From contig CAAFNI010000481.1 in assembly GCA_900764215.1 (NCBI GenBank), positions 1 to 29,049 on the forward strand: 29,049 nt of DNA. The letters run 5' to 3'. Each line of letters starts with the position of its first letter. Position 1 is the stretch's first letter. Below, in pieces: positions 8,733-16,036 of this stretch. The DNA is from an uncultured Sutterella sp. (GTDB lineage: Bacteria; Pseudomonadota; Gammaproteobacteria; Burkholderiales; Burkholderiaceae_F). The position numbers and the translations under genes are program-made. The notes below the pieces were generated by a model. It made no database searches, was not told the DNA's origin, and was given only the letters and a program-made list of their open reading frames with translations.

Positions 8733-8854
8733 GCCCGTTCCGAGCAGCGTCTCCAAGCTAGGGGCATGCGAAACTCTCCGACATTCCACGCGGCGCTCTC
8801 TCGCGCGCGCACATGCGCATGCGTGCGAAGTTATAGAAACCTTAGTGTTTATAG

Positions 8855-8893
8855 ATGGTTATGAATAATGGTTATAAATAATGGTTATAGAGC
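8855..8893 (+). repeat. Three tandem AT-rich 13-mers (DNA unwinding element)
   Basis: ATGGTTATGAATA, ATGGTTATAAATA and ATGGTTATAGAGC follow each other without gaps. The third diverges at its end. Number, length and AT-richness resemble the unwinding 13-mers of oriC and RK2 oriV. Confidence 0.75.
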
Positions 8894-8939
8894 GCAAGAA
8901 GACCGCCTCTCATTCCCTGCGGCAGTAGTCTCTCCGCAG

Positions 8940-8948
8940 TTATCCACA
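8940..8948 (+). promoter_or_regulatory. DnaA box
   Basis: TTATCCACA matches the consensus TTATNCACA exactly and lies four bases before the first iteron and 46 bases after the 13-mers. Confidence 0.8.
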
Positions 8949-8952
8949 ACGA

Positions 8953-9116
8953 GATAAGTGATTGAAACTACGAAGATAAGTGGTTGGAACTACGAAGATA
9001 AGTGGTTGGAACTACGAACCCCCACCGAGATAAGTGGTTGGAACTACGAACCACTACCGAGAAAAGTGGTTGGAACTACGAAGCCATTTTTAGAGATAAG
9101 TGGTTGGAACTACGAA
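8953..9116 (+). repeat. Six iterons of 22 bp
   Basis: Copies begin at 8953, 8975, 8997, 9029, 9061 and 9095, all in the same orientation, with core GTGGTTGGAACTACGAA. The first copy has two changes and the fifth one (GAAAAG for GATAAG). Start-to-start distances are 22, 22, 32, 32 and 34, close to whole helical turns, so the bound initiators would lie on one face of the DNA. Confidence 0.93.
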
Positions 9117-9199
9117 GCTGTCGTGCTCAGGATGCAACAAAAAGGGGCGCAGGATTCAATGTTCGATCCAGCACCCCTGAGGCTCATCACACGTCTAAA

Positions 9200-10342
9200 T
9201 TACTGAGGCTTGCCGCCACGTTTTTTGGCCATGATGATGTCTTTCGTAAAATAATCACCTTTTTCTTTCGGTATCGGTTCTCGTCCACTTGGCGGCCTTT
9301 TCCTCCAAATCCGAAGATAGCGTTTCTCGATTTCACCACGCGATGGTTTATAAAGCCAGTATGAGTGAATGATGTCATATCGGATGAGTTCATTCAGTGC
9401 CTTTTTGAGCTGCCTAGAAAATTCTTTCCACTCAGAGCTCAGACCGCTCCACTCCTTTAACTTGGCCAACGAGTGATTTTGCATGTTTTCGTGGCCAGAA
9501 AACAGAGCCTGTAGCTTTTTGGCCAGATCGTTTTTTTGTAATTTCTTCCGACTCTCCCAGTCAATCAGTCCGTATTCGTTGTGGCCGACGAGGGAGCGAA
9601 TCTGGGGATCCAACTCAAAGCTGATTTCTAAGCCACGGAACCACGAATAATTTTGGATCAGACGCATCGTCTTGTAATTTCTTTGTGACGGAGAGAGTGC
9701 CGCCATCTTACGCCCCACCACCACAACATCCTGACCATCAGCGTCTAAACGATGAATGTACAACCCCGTCTCGTAAAGGCGAATCATCGTTTGCTCAAGG
9801 CGTACATAATTTTCGCCTCCCGCCGTTAAACCTAAACGATGCAGGATTTCGCTTGGAGTCGTGGTATGAGCCTTGCTGAAGTCACCCTGCGCCAAGGTGA
9901 TGAGCATATGAAAGACGTCCCAATCGAACTGATACAAGGCTTGGCCTGTGTATTCAATGGCAACATTCTTGCGGCAAGCAAGAACCTCATTACGGAAATA
10001 ACGTCGTTCTTGGATATTCGGGATGAAAACGCCAAAAAGACTTGAGTTGTCCAAGATATTGAAGGACAGCGTATTGGTGAAGTTCAACAGTGGAATGTCC
10101 AAACTGACATTTCCGAACACCTCCTTCGTTTTGCAATACGCTACCAAGGCTATCTGGTCACGAATGGCCTTGACTGAACCATCGCGATTCTCATAGTTTT
10201 GGCGGATGTCAATGTTCAGCTCCAAGGCTTCGCGCAACAACTCCTTCTTGAGAGAAGGCGAAAGGTTTGGCAAATCCTCAATCAAGCCTTCGCTTGTTGA
10301 ATGTTTAGCAATCCACTCGTTAAGTGCATCAGAACGTTGCAT
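9200..10342 (-). CDS. trfA: Plasmid replication initiator, TrfA family
   Basis: 380 aa. The central and C-terminal regions follow the TrfA pattern of RK2: WDVFHMLITLAQGD, then a winged-helix segment (SEILHRLGLTAGGENYVRLEQTMIRL), then GLIDWESRKKL-KNDLAKKLQALFSGHE. It continues with a second winged helix (LAKLKEWSGL...FSRQLKKALNEL) and a basic tail ending KKRGGKPQ. Proteins of this family bind iterons and load the host helicase. The six iterons and a DnaA box lie just beyond its 3' end. The ATG at 10342 has no strong ribosome site, which may keep initiator levels low. The symbol reflects the family, and identity to RK2 TrfA is only partial. Confidence 0.85.
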   Translation of the reverse strand: MQRSDALNEWIAKHSTSEGLIEDLPNLSPSLKKELLREALELNIDIRQNYENRDGSVKAIRDQIALVAYCKTKEVFGNVSLDIPLLNFTNTLSFNILDNSSLFGVFIPNIQERRYFRNEVLACRKNVAIEYTGQALYQFDWDVFHMLITLAQGDFSKAHTTTPSEILHRLGLTAGGENYVRLEQTMIRLYETGLYIHRLDADGQDVVVVGRKMAALSPSQRNYKTMRLIQNYSWFRGLEISFELDPQIRSLVGHNEYGLIDWESRKKLQKNDLAKKLQALFSGHENMQNHSLAKLKEWSGLSSEWKEFSRQLKKALNELIRYDIIHSYWLYKPSRGEIEKRYLRIWRKRPPSGREPIPKEKGDYFTKDIIMAKKRGGKPQ

Positions 10343-10713
10343 GGCAAATCGGATAATTCAGTGAAGTTATCGCGACTTTACGGTCAACGAAGTTGACAAG
10401 TGGCACGCTAGAAAGCAACTTTTCCCACTTAACGTGCATTTTTGGCGGTTTTTCGGAAAAAGTGGCCAAGGAGAATCCTTCTCCATTTTTCGGTCGAATT
10501 GAGCGCGGTCCTGACCATTGCGAGAGTAGTGGTTTTTCGTCAATCGAAAGTAACACGCGAGTAGATCGGAAAACCTTTGGCCGCTTTTCTTCGGAAAGGC
10601 GGCTTTTCTTTGTTCTGGCAGAACAGAAAGCATTTTTCGCTTTCGCCCGTGACAACCCAAACAGAGCTCCGCCGTAGAGTCAACGAATCCATTTTGCAAA
10701 AGGATTCACCATC
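10343..10713. other. Intergenic region between rep and the lipoprotein gene
   Basis: 371 bases between divergent genes. It must hold the rep promoter (minus) and the lipoprotein promoter (plus); a TTGACC on the minus strand near 10380 is a possible -35 for rep. It also holds an AAGTGGCCA motif at 10460-10468 and a strong plus-strand terminator at 10580-10611 that is not preceded by any visible gene. Confidence 0.5.
10580..10611 (+). terminator. Rho-independent terminator with TTCG tetraloop
   Basis: GCCGCTTTTC (10580-10589), loop TTCG, GAAAGGCGGC (10594-10603), then TTTTCTTT. One G-T pair lies in the stem. It reads on the plus strand, where no gene lies upstream, so it may end a small RNA or act as a leader attenuator for the lipoprotein gene about 100 bases on. 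Confidence 0.75.
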
Positions 10714-11460
10714 ATGCTCAAACCCCTTAGCGCCGCCGCTCTTGCTTGCGTCGGCCTCACTCTGGCAGGCTGTTCCAATCCGCCCGTCGTCATCCAATCC
10801 GATCCCGTCATCATTGAACATGAAAAGACGCTCGACCGCGTTCATAACCGTGATGCCTCAGTAGAGTTCTACGGCGAAAGCCGAGGCGGTGCTGCCGTTC
10901 GCAAGAACATGGCCGCCCACGTGCTCTGGAACGAACATTATGAAGCTGATGCGGCGGCTCTTGAAGCCAAGCGACTCGCTGAACTGGAAAACGAACGTCT
11001 GCTTGAAGCCGAACGCAAGGCAAAAGCGGAGGCCGAAGTGGCCAAGAAGAAGGCTCAGGTAGCTCGCGACAGCAAGGATCGAAGCGTCTATGCGCTGAAA
11101 AAGGTGGACCGGAGCATCTATGCCAGGAAGAAGCCAGTCAAGACCGCCGCGCCTGCAACCAAGAAGGCTCCGAAGTCCCCAGCTCCCAAGGTTGAGCATC
11201 CGGGACGGAAGATCCTGCAAGATCGACTGGTCCATAAGGTGATCGAGAAGGTTGAGCCGATCACTCCAAAGTCTCCTGCCTCAACGGCTGCCCCCGCCAC
11301 AGCAACTCCGACTGCTTCCAAATCGGATTTCCAGCCGAAGCCCGAGGTCACCGCCTCAATCCGCGTGAAGGACATGCCGGCCTCTCCGAAGGAAGTTGCC
11401 TCGGCCAAGGCAGAAGCTCCAACCAGCGACAAGGAATGCTGCACGGTTACTGCCAAATAG
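10714..11460 (+). CDS. Putative outer-membrane or envelope lipoprotein, 248 aa
   Basis: The product begins with a lipoprotein signal peptide: a short basic start, a hydrophobic core and lipobox LAGC with Cys20, followed by SNPP, so no inner-membrane retention Asp at +2. Residues about 85-120 form an Ala/Glu/Lys-rich helical stretch, probably coiled coil. Two similar short units (RSVYALKK and RSIYARKK) follow. The C-terminal half is Pro/Ala/Lys/Thr-rich and disordered-looking, ending with a Cys pair (KECCTVTAK). The ribosome site AAAAGGA lies about 9 bases before the ATG. It is the only plus-strand gene in this part and has its own terminator. Function unknown; a surface or mating-related role is possible. 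Confidence 0.75.
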   Translation: MLKPLSAAALACVGLTLAGCSNPPVVIQSDPVIIEHEKTLDRVHNRDASVEFYGESRGGAAVRKNMAAHVLWNEHYEADAAALEAKRLAELENERLLEAERKAKAEAEVAKKKAQVARDSKDRSVYALKKVDRSIYARKKPVKTAAPATKKAPKSPAPKVEHPGRKILQDRLVHKVIEKVEPITPKSPASTAAPATATPTASKSDFQPKPEVTASIRVKDMPASPKEVASAKAEAPTSDKECCTVTAK

Positions 11461-11489
11461 CCTGCCAACGCAATCTCGCAAAACGAAAC

Positions 11490-11526
11490 GCCCCGAACGT
11501 GATCATGACGAACGGGGCTTTGTTTT
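11490..11526. terminator. Bidirectional terminator between convergent genes
   Basis: GCCCCG (11490-11495) pairs with CGGGGC (11513-11518), followed by TTTGTTTT on the plus strand. On the minus strand it is followed by TTTCGTTTTGC. It separates the lipoprotein gene from the convergent 139-aa gene. Confidence 0.7.
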
Positions 11527-11546
11527 ATGGGCTTGGGTGAGGCAGG

Positions 11547-11966
11547 TCACGGTTCGCGTTGGATGGCATTGAGCATCGCCAGTCCCTTTTTCTTCACATG
11601 TGCTCGTAGAAGCTCCTGCTCGCGAATCGTCAAGTCGAAAACCATGGCCATTGCAACCTCAAATCGCTCGCTTACGGCGTCCAGGCGAACCTTGTCGATC
11701 TTCCCAGCCACCATTTCTTGCTTGACGGTTCGAAGCTCTCGTATGGCTTCCGCAAAGGAATCCTGCTCAACCGCCTCGAAGTTCTCGGCAAGCACGTAAC
11801 CGTAGAGCAGGTAGGTCGCCACGACACTGAAATCCTCGTCCGAAGCCGTGCCGAGATAAAGCCGCGTGTACCGTGTTGTCAAGCGCTCCCGCGTTACGGC
11901 GATCGCTTCCGGCGATGATCTCTGCATCTGGTGAATGGCCGCAAACGGTCCCTTATGCCGAGCCAT
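11547..11966 (-). CDS. Small helical protein of unknown function, paralogue of its upstream neighbour
   Basis: 139 aa from the ATG at 11966, chosen because AGGGGG lies 8 bases before it. An alternative GTG at 11984 overlaps the stop of the upstream gene (GTGA) and would add six residues. The middle of the protein (LYLGTASDEDFSVVATYLLYGYVLAENFE) aligns with the upstream gene's FHFGTADEEEFSMILRALVVIHRLTNAFE, and similarity continues for about 40 more residues, so the two are tandem duplicates. The pattern loosely recalls short unknown-function proteins common on betaproteobacterial phages and plasmids (short basic start, then a G-T-A-x-x-D/E-D/E-x-S helical core). No catalytic motif or membrane segment is seen. 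Confidence 0.62.
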   Translation of the reverse strand: MARHKGPFAAIHQMQRSSPEAIAVTRERLTTRYTRLYLGTASDEDFSVVATYLLYGYVLAENFEAVEQDSFAEAIRELRTVKQEMVAGKIDKVRLDAVSERFEVAMAMVFDLTIREQELLRAHVKKKGLAMLNAIQREP

Positions 11967-11980
11967 TTTCGCAACCCCCT

Positions 11981-12508
11981 TCACAGCGCCCCCTTCCTGG
12001 CCACTTCGGCCAATGATTCATCCCCCTCATCCAGTCCCTGCCGAACGTACCTGCGCAGATTCCCCATCACTTCCTGATAGTTTGAATCGAAGTAGCTCAG
12101 GGCTTCGAGCGTGTCGAAGATCGTGGACTTCTTCAGGACCTCGATCCCCGGCTCAAAGGAGTCCTCGATGAGCGCCAAACGATCCGAGTCGAAGCCCTCG
12201 CCCCGCTCCCAGAGAATCTGCATTTCCAGCAAAGCCACGATGGCCTTGGTAATCGGCTCACGAAGCTCCGCCTCCTCTTCGAAGGCGTTCGTGAGACGAT
12301 GGATGACGACCAATGCTCGCAGGATCATCGAGAACTCCTCCTCGTCCGCCGTTCCGAAATGGAACTTGAGCAGGGCATCGCGACTAGCCCGCTCCAAGTT
12401 TTTGACTTGATCCTCGGCGTTTTCCGTCCTGAGCAGGATCGGTGGGATGCCGTACACGGGCTTTGCGCGGTAATGCTTGTGGCGTTTTGGTTTGCTGTGC
12501 TTTGTCAT
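11981..12508 (-). CDS. Small helical protein of unknown function with basic N-terminus, 175 aa
   Basis: The N-terminus is very basic (MTKHSKPKRHKHYRAKPV), suggesting nucleic-acid contact. The rest is acidic and helical, containing the GTADEEEFS core shared with the downstream paralogue. The extended C-terminal arm (residues about 130-175) is absent from the paralogue. Its stop overlaps the possible GTG start of the next gene by GTGA, so the pair is co-translated. Its ribosome site (AGAGG) lies inside a small hairpin (AGCCTC/GAGGCT at about 12511-12526), so translation could be damped by structure. No function assigned. Confidence 0.65.
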   Translation of the reverse strand: MTKHSKPKRHKHYRAKPVYGIPPILLRTENAEDQVKNLERASRDALLKFHFGTADEEEFSMILRALVVIHRLTNAFEEEAELREPITKAIVALLEMQILWERGEGFDSDRLALIEDSFEPGIEVLKKSTIFDTLEALSYFDSNYQEVMGNLRRYVRQGLDEGDESLAEVARKGAL

Positions 12509-12534
12509 ACGTTTTGAGCCTCTGACGAGGCTTT

Positions 12535-12543
12535 AAGTGGCCA
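12535..12543 (+). promoter_or_regulatory. AAGTGGCCA dispersed motif, intergenic copy
   Basis: One of eight exact copies of AAGTGGCCA in the window. This one lies 27 bases upstream of the 175-aa gene, followed by a purine run (AAGGAAGGG) that also follows several other copies. Confidence 0.4.
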
Positions 12544-12598
12544 AAGGAAGGGTTGGCGGTCCCTCCTGCTACCTCTGCGCTCATCTATGACCAAAGGT

Positions 12599-14539
12599 TC
12601 AAAGGATGGGCAGGTGCTCCCCGCACCAGCCGACTACGATCTTTTCCTCGTCTTGAACGCATTCGAAATAGATTCTCAACGTCAGCGCGGTATTCCGCTT
12701 CACACCTATGCACAGGTGTTTGAGCATCGGCATCTCCTGCCCCTTGTAGTTGAACGTCCGACAGCGAATCAGCTCCTTGGTTCCTTGCAGGATGTTACTT
12801 TCCCGCGAACTGTACGTGTTCGGAGTGAAGACCTTGCGGGCAGCCGCATCTCCCCCGTTCAGGTATGCTGGCATCCACAGCTTCGTGAGGCGCATCAGCA
12901 GTTGGAAACAACGGCTTCCGCTCTGGCATTCAACGGGAACGTCCTCCGCACTCTTCTTCGCACTCGGAAGCACGACAAGACGTCCCTGACTCAGAATCTC
13001 GGCAGCCCTCAGGGCGTTCGGCACGCTCATCTGGCGCTCCGGTTGAACGATCCACGTCGCCACGGCATCCAGAGCCGGTTCGTCGGCCATCACCTCACCC
13101 TTTTGGGCCAATGCATCAGCAAGACTGTCGTTGAGCCGCTTCTGCTCTTGATAAGCCTGAGAACGCGCATAGAGTTCGGTCTCAAGGGCGCTTATACGTG
13201 CCTCCAAAGCCTCGTTTTCACGTTCCAGAACCTCATTCTTTTCGAGTAGGAAAAGATGCCTCTCCTTTTGTTCAAGAACCGCCAGACGCGCATCCAACAC
13301 GTCATAGAAGCAGGACGCATCGACGTCGACATCCTTCGAAATCCTTGCGGTCAAGGACAAGCACGGCCATGCGCCTTCAGCGAGCGCAAACGCCAGTCTG
13401 TCGAACTTTGGTTTGCGCAGGGCAGCCGGCTCCTCGTATGTCTTGAGCTCTACCGCCACGTGCTCACGGCTAAGTTGACAGGAGGATGAAGATTCCTTCT
13501 TGGCCACTTGCTCTGCATCCAATTCGGATGCCGGCGTTGTGACGTGATAAGCGTGCGCGAACTCATCGCTCGTGCGATCAAAGTCCTCCACCCCACCATT
13601 GAACATTCCATTTTCCAGATACGAAGTCATCTTCGCATTCTGAATGCAGAACCTCGTCCTGTCACGCATCAGGGCAAAGCACTTCCGCTTGCCTTTGACG
13701 CTCATCCGATCACGTCCGAACTGAAGGTTGTAGGTCTTGGTTATCTCTTCAGCCCCTGACATCAAGTACGTGATCGACAGACGCTTCGAGACGCCCGACA
13801 TGAAATCATCCAACGTCTTCTGTTCACAATAGCCGTACACCCCCGTAAGTGGAACATCGCAACAGGACATGTAACTCAAGCGGCCACGATATGTATCGTT
13901 ACGCAACTCAGCCGGAACTACCTTCACCAATTCGTCATGGAGAACCATGCCTACGGGTAGCCTTTGCCGTTGGGCCGTCATCGCCACGTACTCCAGCACC
14001 CGATAATCTGTTTCTTCCAACACCCTCTGAGTCAGAATGTTGGAAAAGACGCAATCACCATGCCAACGCTCGCCGGATGGAGAAAGAGGATGCAACGTGC
14101 ATTCGAATCGTGCACGTTCGAACATCAAAGCGCGCACATCCCAATGATCCACGTACTGGTATCTGCTCACCCATTCTTCGATCAGCTTATGAGCAGAAAT
14201 CGCAAACGGAACTCGAAATCCGTTGCCGACGGTCACTGATATGGCGGCCTGCCCCAAACAACGGGCGACGGCAACCTTCAGACAGAACGGAGGAACACGA
14301 TTCTTTCGATTGCTCGGCTGCCTTCGCCGTCCCCAGAACGCCCATACAGTTCCGAATGGCGAACGTTCAAACCGATCAACGTGATCCTCTCCGACATATC
14401 CAGAACCATGGCGTGATTCAATCCACGGCGGATTCGTGGAAACGGCGGCGTTGAACCAAACCATTATGTCGTGAATGAATTTATCCACCTCCTCATCGCG
14501 ATAGAGAATGAAGGTGGTGTTGACTAAATGAAGACTCAT
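12599..14539 (-). CDS. Large protein of unknown function with coiled coil and distinctive C-terminal domain, 646 aa
   Basis: No family recognised. Residues 1-330 appear globular, with many aromatic and Cys residues and no membrane segment. Residues about 430-490 (LDARLAVLEQKERHLFLLEKNEVLERENEALEARI..., here only described) form a clear heptad coiled coil. The last 75 residues look like a separate beta-rich domain: RCRTFNYKGQEMPMLKHL, then LRIYFECVQDEEKIVVGWCGEHLPIL. The conserved-looking HL...RIYF...IVVGWCGEHL layout suggests a compact fold of the kind seen in small toxins or nucleic-acid binders, but this is a guess. It is the last of four tightly packed genes, 15 bases after the HTH gene stop. 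The long N-terminal part distinguishes it from KfrA-type proteins. Confidence 0.7.
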   Translation of the reverse strand: MSLHLVNTTFILYRDEEVDKFIHDIMVWFNAAVSTNPPWIESRHGSGYVGEDHVDRFERSPFGTVWAFWGRRRQPSNRKNRVPPFCLKVAVARCLGQAAISVTVGNGFRVPFAISAHKLIEEWVSRYQYVDHWDVRALMFERARFECTLHPLSPSGERWHGDCVFSNILTQRVLEETDYRVLEYVAMTAQRQRLPVGMVLHDELVKVVPAELRNDTYRGRLSYMSCCDVPLTGVYGYCEQKTLDDFMSGVSKRLSITYLMSGAEEITKTYNLQFGRDRMSVKGKRKCFALMRDRTRFCIQNAKMTSYLENGMFNGGVEDFDRTSDEFAHAYHVTTPASELDAEQVAKKESSSSCQLSREHVAVELKTYEEPAALRKPKFDRLAFALAEGAWPCLSLTARISKDVDVDASCFYDVLDARLAVLEQKERHLFLLEKNEVLERENEALEARISALETELYARSQAYQEQKRLNDSLADALAQKGEVMADEPALDAVATWIVQPERQMSVPNALRAAEILSQGRLVVLPSAKKSAEDVPVECQSGSRCFQLLMRLTKLWMPAYLNGGDAAARKVFTPNTYSSRESNILQGTKELIRCRTFNYKGQEMPMLKHLCIGVKRNTALTLRIYFECVQDEEKIVVGWCGEHLPIL

Positions 14540-14554
14540 CGGAAACCAAGGTAA

Positions 14555-14974
14555 TCAAATCAATTCGAAGTCGAGCTTTGGCACGAGCTTGTAAACCGGA
14601 TACTCGTGCGAATCACTGATGATTTGAAATGGCAAGCGGACAAACAAATCAGACGACTGAAGCCCACTCATTACGCGATTCGTGCTGTATCGAGCACTGG
14701 CTTCGCTGCCGGAAAACCGACGATAGGTTTCGATAAGCAATGACGTCTTTCGACTCCAAATGAATCGCTCATTGTTTTCAAGCATGACGTCTCGCAAAAC
14801 CTCGGCTAAGGTTTGACGGCAATGAGTAAACTCTCCTTTTGCCCAACGACGTTTCCAATCGCGAACCGTCGCAGTTGGCAAGCCAAGGATAGTGGCCGTG
14901 GCTTTGTAGCCATGCCCGGATTCGAATAGCTCCGATGCACGATGCCTAATGTCATTGGGATACTTCTTATCCAT
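14555..14974 (-). CDS. Small transposase-type helix-turn-helix protein, probable regulator
   Basis: 139 aa from the ATG at 14974, which shares its A with the TGA of the upstream 94-aa gene (TGATG). An earlier in-frame ATG at 14995 is less likely. Residues about 3-45 (YPNDIRHRASELFESGHGYKATATILGL, then TATVRDWKRRWAKGEF) form a helix-turn-helix like those at the N-terminus of IS3-type transposases. No catalytic DDE domain follows. The rest is unknown and ends VYKLVPKLDFELI. It is more likely a DNA-binding regulator or a domesticated transposase HTH than an active transposase. It is third in a four-gene operon. Confidence 0.68.
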   Translation of the reverse strand: MDKKYPNDIRHRASELFESGHGYKATATILGLPTATVRDWKRRWAKGEFTHCRQTLAEVLRDVMLENNERFIWSRKTSLLIETYRRFSGSEASARYSTNRVMSGLQSSDLFVRLPFQIISDSHEYPVYKLVPKLDFELI

Positions 14975-15258
14975 CAGCGAACCTTTTCGCGACAACTGAT
15001 GATTGCGATTTCAATGGCAGGAACGTCAATGAAGACCTGCGTGTTGTCGTACTGGATGCAAACGCGTGAATCATCGTGACACGTCACATCAGTCACAAGC
15101 CACCCCAGGCGTTCATGGAAATTCCCGTACTGATCACGCGTAATGTGAGCAACGCGAAAGTGCGCATCACGAATTGCCTTCGTCATGGAGCATCCTTCCG
15201 GCAAAACAGGGATGTCAATTTTCGAATCACACAGCTTGTCAAAGCTAACTTCAGTCAT
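14974..15258 (-). CDS. Hypothetical protein, 94 aa
   Basis: The start ATG at 15258 is set by AAGGA seven bases upstream. A longer frame from 15351 would overlap the previous gene. The small soluble protein appears beta-rich in its second half (ERLGWLVTDVTCHDDSRVCIQYDN, then VFIDVPAIEIAII). No motif recognised. Its stop overlaps the HTH gene start (TGATG), so the two products are likely made in fixed ratio. The pattern could fit a small partner or inhibitor, but nothing in the sequence proves it. Confidence 0.55.
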   Translation of the reverse strand: MTEVSFDKLCDSKIDIPVLPEGCSMTKAIRDAHFRVAHITRDQYGNFHERLGWLVTDVTCHDDSRVCIQYDNTQVFIDVPAIEIAIISCREKVR

Positions 15259-15280
15259 CTGAGGGTCCTTTAATGAAAGA

Positions 15281-16009
15281 TCATGAATCTTCGGCGGACG
15301 AATCCAAAACGATCTTTGGCGAATACAGAGCCTTAAGCGGCTGACCTTCATTCCAAGCCTGCAATTCCGCCATCACGCGTTCATCGAACTGCTTGGCCTG
15401 AAGCGAATCAAGCGTTCCAATCAACCGTTTCATTGCCGTCAACGTTTTCTGTTCTTTTCTCAAAAGTTCAAACCGATCTTCGATTTCCGGACCGAGCTTT
15501 TGAACCCAAATGGGTTCCTTTTCAAAGATGCTGTTCGAATAGCGTTCCTTGACGCCTTTCTTGATGTACTTGTACCACGCGAACACATCCAGCATCCCGC
15601 TTTCCGTTTTAATCGTAAATGCCCGTCCCACTTTTGAATCGTTTGTTTGAGACTTGGCATTCTGAGATGAAGGTTTGGACTTCGATAATCGCCGCACCCA
15701 TGCCATCTCCACAGTGAAGTACCGGCTGTCAATTCGCACGCGGGGTCTCAGATACGTCTCTTTGTCTGTTCCCCGTCTCTTCTTCATCCAATCAAAATAC
15801 ATGTCGCAGGTGCGAACGGCCCTACAAGCAATCGAAGCCTGCATCACGGCCAATGCATTGAGCATTCTTAATTTGTCCACGTAGAGCGTCTGGGCAATCT
15901 GATCCTGCGTCAGCTCAGCCGCCCCATCCTCCGTCGTGAAGGAACAGTTGTCCTCCCAAAGCGTGGAAATGGGCTCTATGTCTTCCGGTTCCCGTGGAAA
16001 TGTCTGCAT
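15281..16009 (-). CDS. Hypothetical protein, 242 aa, first gene of an unknown operon
   Basis: Start ATG at 16009, with AGGAG seven bases upstream; the frame extends 18 codons further up but without a ribosome site. The N-terminus is acidic (MQTFPREPEDIEPISTLWED), a helical stretch follows (residues about 45-85), then a basic segment with RRLSKSK and a C-terminal helical region. No family recognised. It heads four closely spaced minus-strand genes (22-base gap, TGATG overlap, 15-base gap), and its upstream region is the GCTCCTCA-rich segment, which should control the operon. Confidence 0.6.
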   Translation of the reverse strand: MQTFPREPEDIEPISTLWEDNCSFTTEDGAAELTQDQIAQTLYVDKLRMLNALAVMQASIACRAVRTCDMYFDWMKKRRGTDKETYLRPRVRIDSRYFTVEMAWVRRLSKSKPSSQNAKSQTNDSKVGRAFTIKTESGMLDVFAWYKYIKKGVKERYSNSIFEKEPIWVQKLGPEIEDRFELLRKEQKTLTAMKRLIGTLDSLQAKQFDERVMAELQAWNEGQPLKALYSPKIVLDSSAEDS

Positions 16010-16036
16010 GGTTTTTCTCCTAATATTCACTATCCT

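Larger units (their letters stand above)
7921..8830. other. Non-coding control region upstream of traI
   Basis: About 0.9 kb with no supportable gene on either strand. It holds an 11-bp-arm hairpin, five degenerate 24-bp repeats and a small palindrome (GGTTG-G-CAACC at 8081-8091). An AAGTGGCCA motif lies at 8592-8600 on the minus strand, and AGGCCAT/ATGGCCT arms at 8252-8258 and 8292-8298. The traI promoter and possibly oriT should lie here. Confidence 0.6.
8802..9116 (+). other. oriV: Vegetative replication origin (oriV)
   Basis: In order, it contains a strictly alternating pyrimidine-purine tract (8802-8827) and three AT-rich 13-mers beginning ATGGTTAT (8855-8867, 8868-8880, 8881-8893). 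A perfect DnaA box TTATCCACA (8940-8948) and six 22-bp iterons (8953-9116) follow. This is the standard layout of iteron plasmid origins such as RK2 oriV: iterons for the initiator, DnaA recruitment, and 13-mers that melt first. The TrfA-type gene lies 84 bases beyond the last iteron and reads toward it. Confidence 0.85.

Noticed and set aside
7979..8741. A CRISPR array explanation for the repeats upstream of traI
   Set aside because: The 24-bp repeats are degenerate, irregularly spaced from zero to several hundred bases, and there are no cas genes.
8348..8864. Short frames in the traI-oriV gap (for example 8348-8635, 8469-8864 and 8460-8714)
   Set aside because: They cross the 24-bp repeats or the Z-prone tract, have no good ribosome sites and look unlike proteins.
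8958..9364. Frames reading through the iterons (8958-9206 and 9002-9364)
   Set aside because: Their repeated peptides (SGWNYE or KWLELR) are simply translated iterons.
12587..13249. A 220-codon plus-strand frame opposite the 646-aa gene
   Set aside because: No family features or ribosome site; the minus-strand gene fits the operon and has a clear coiled coil.
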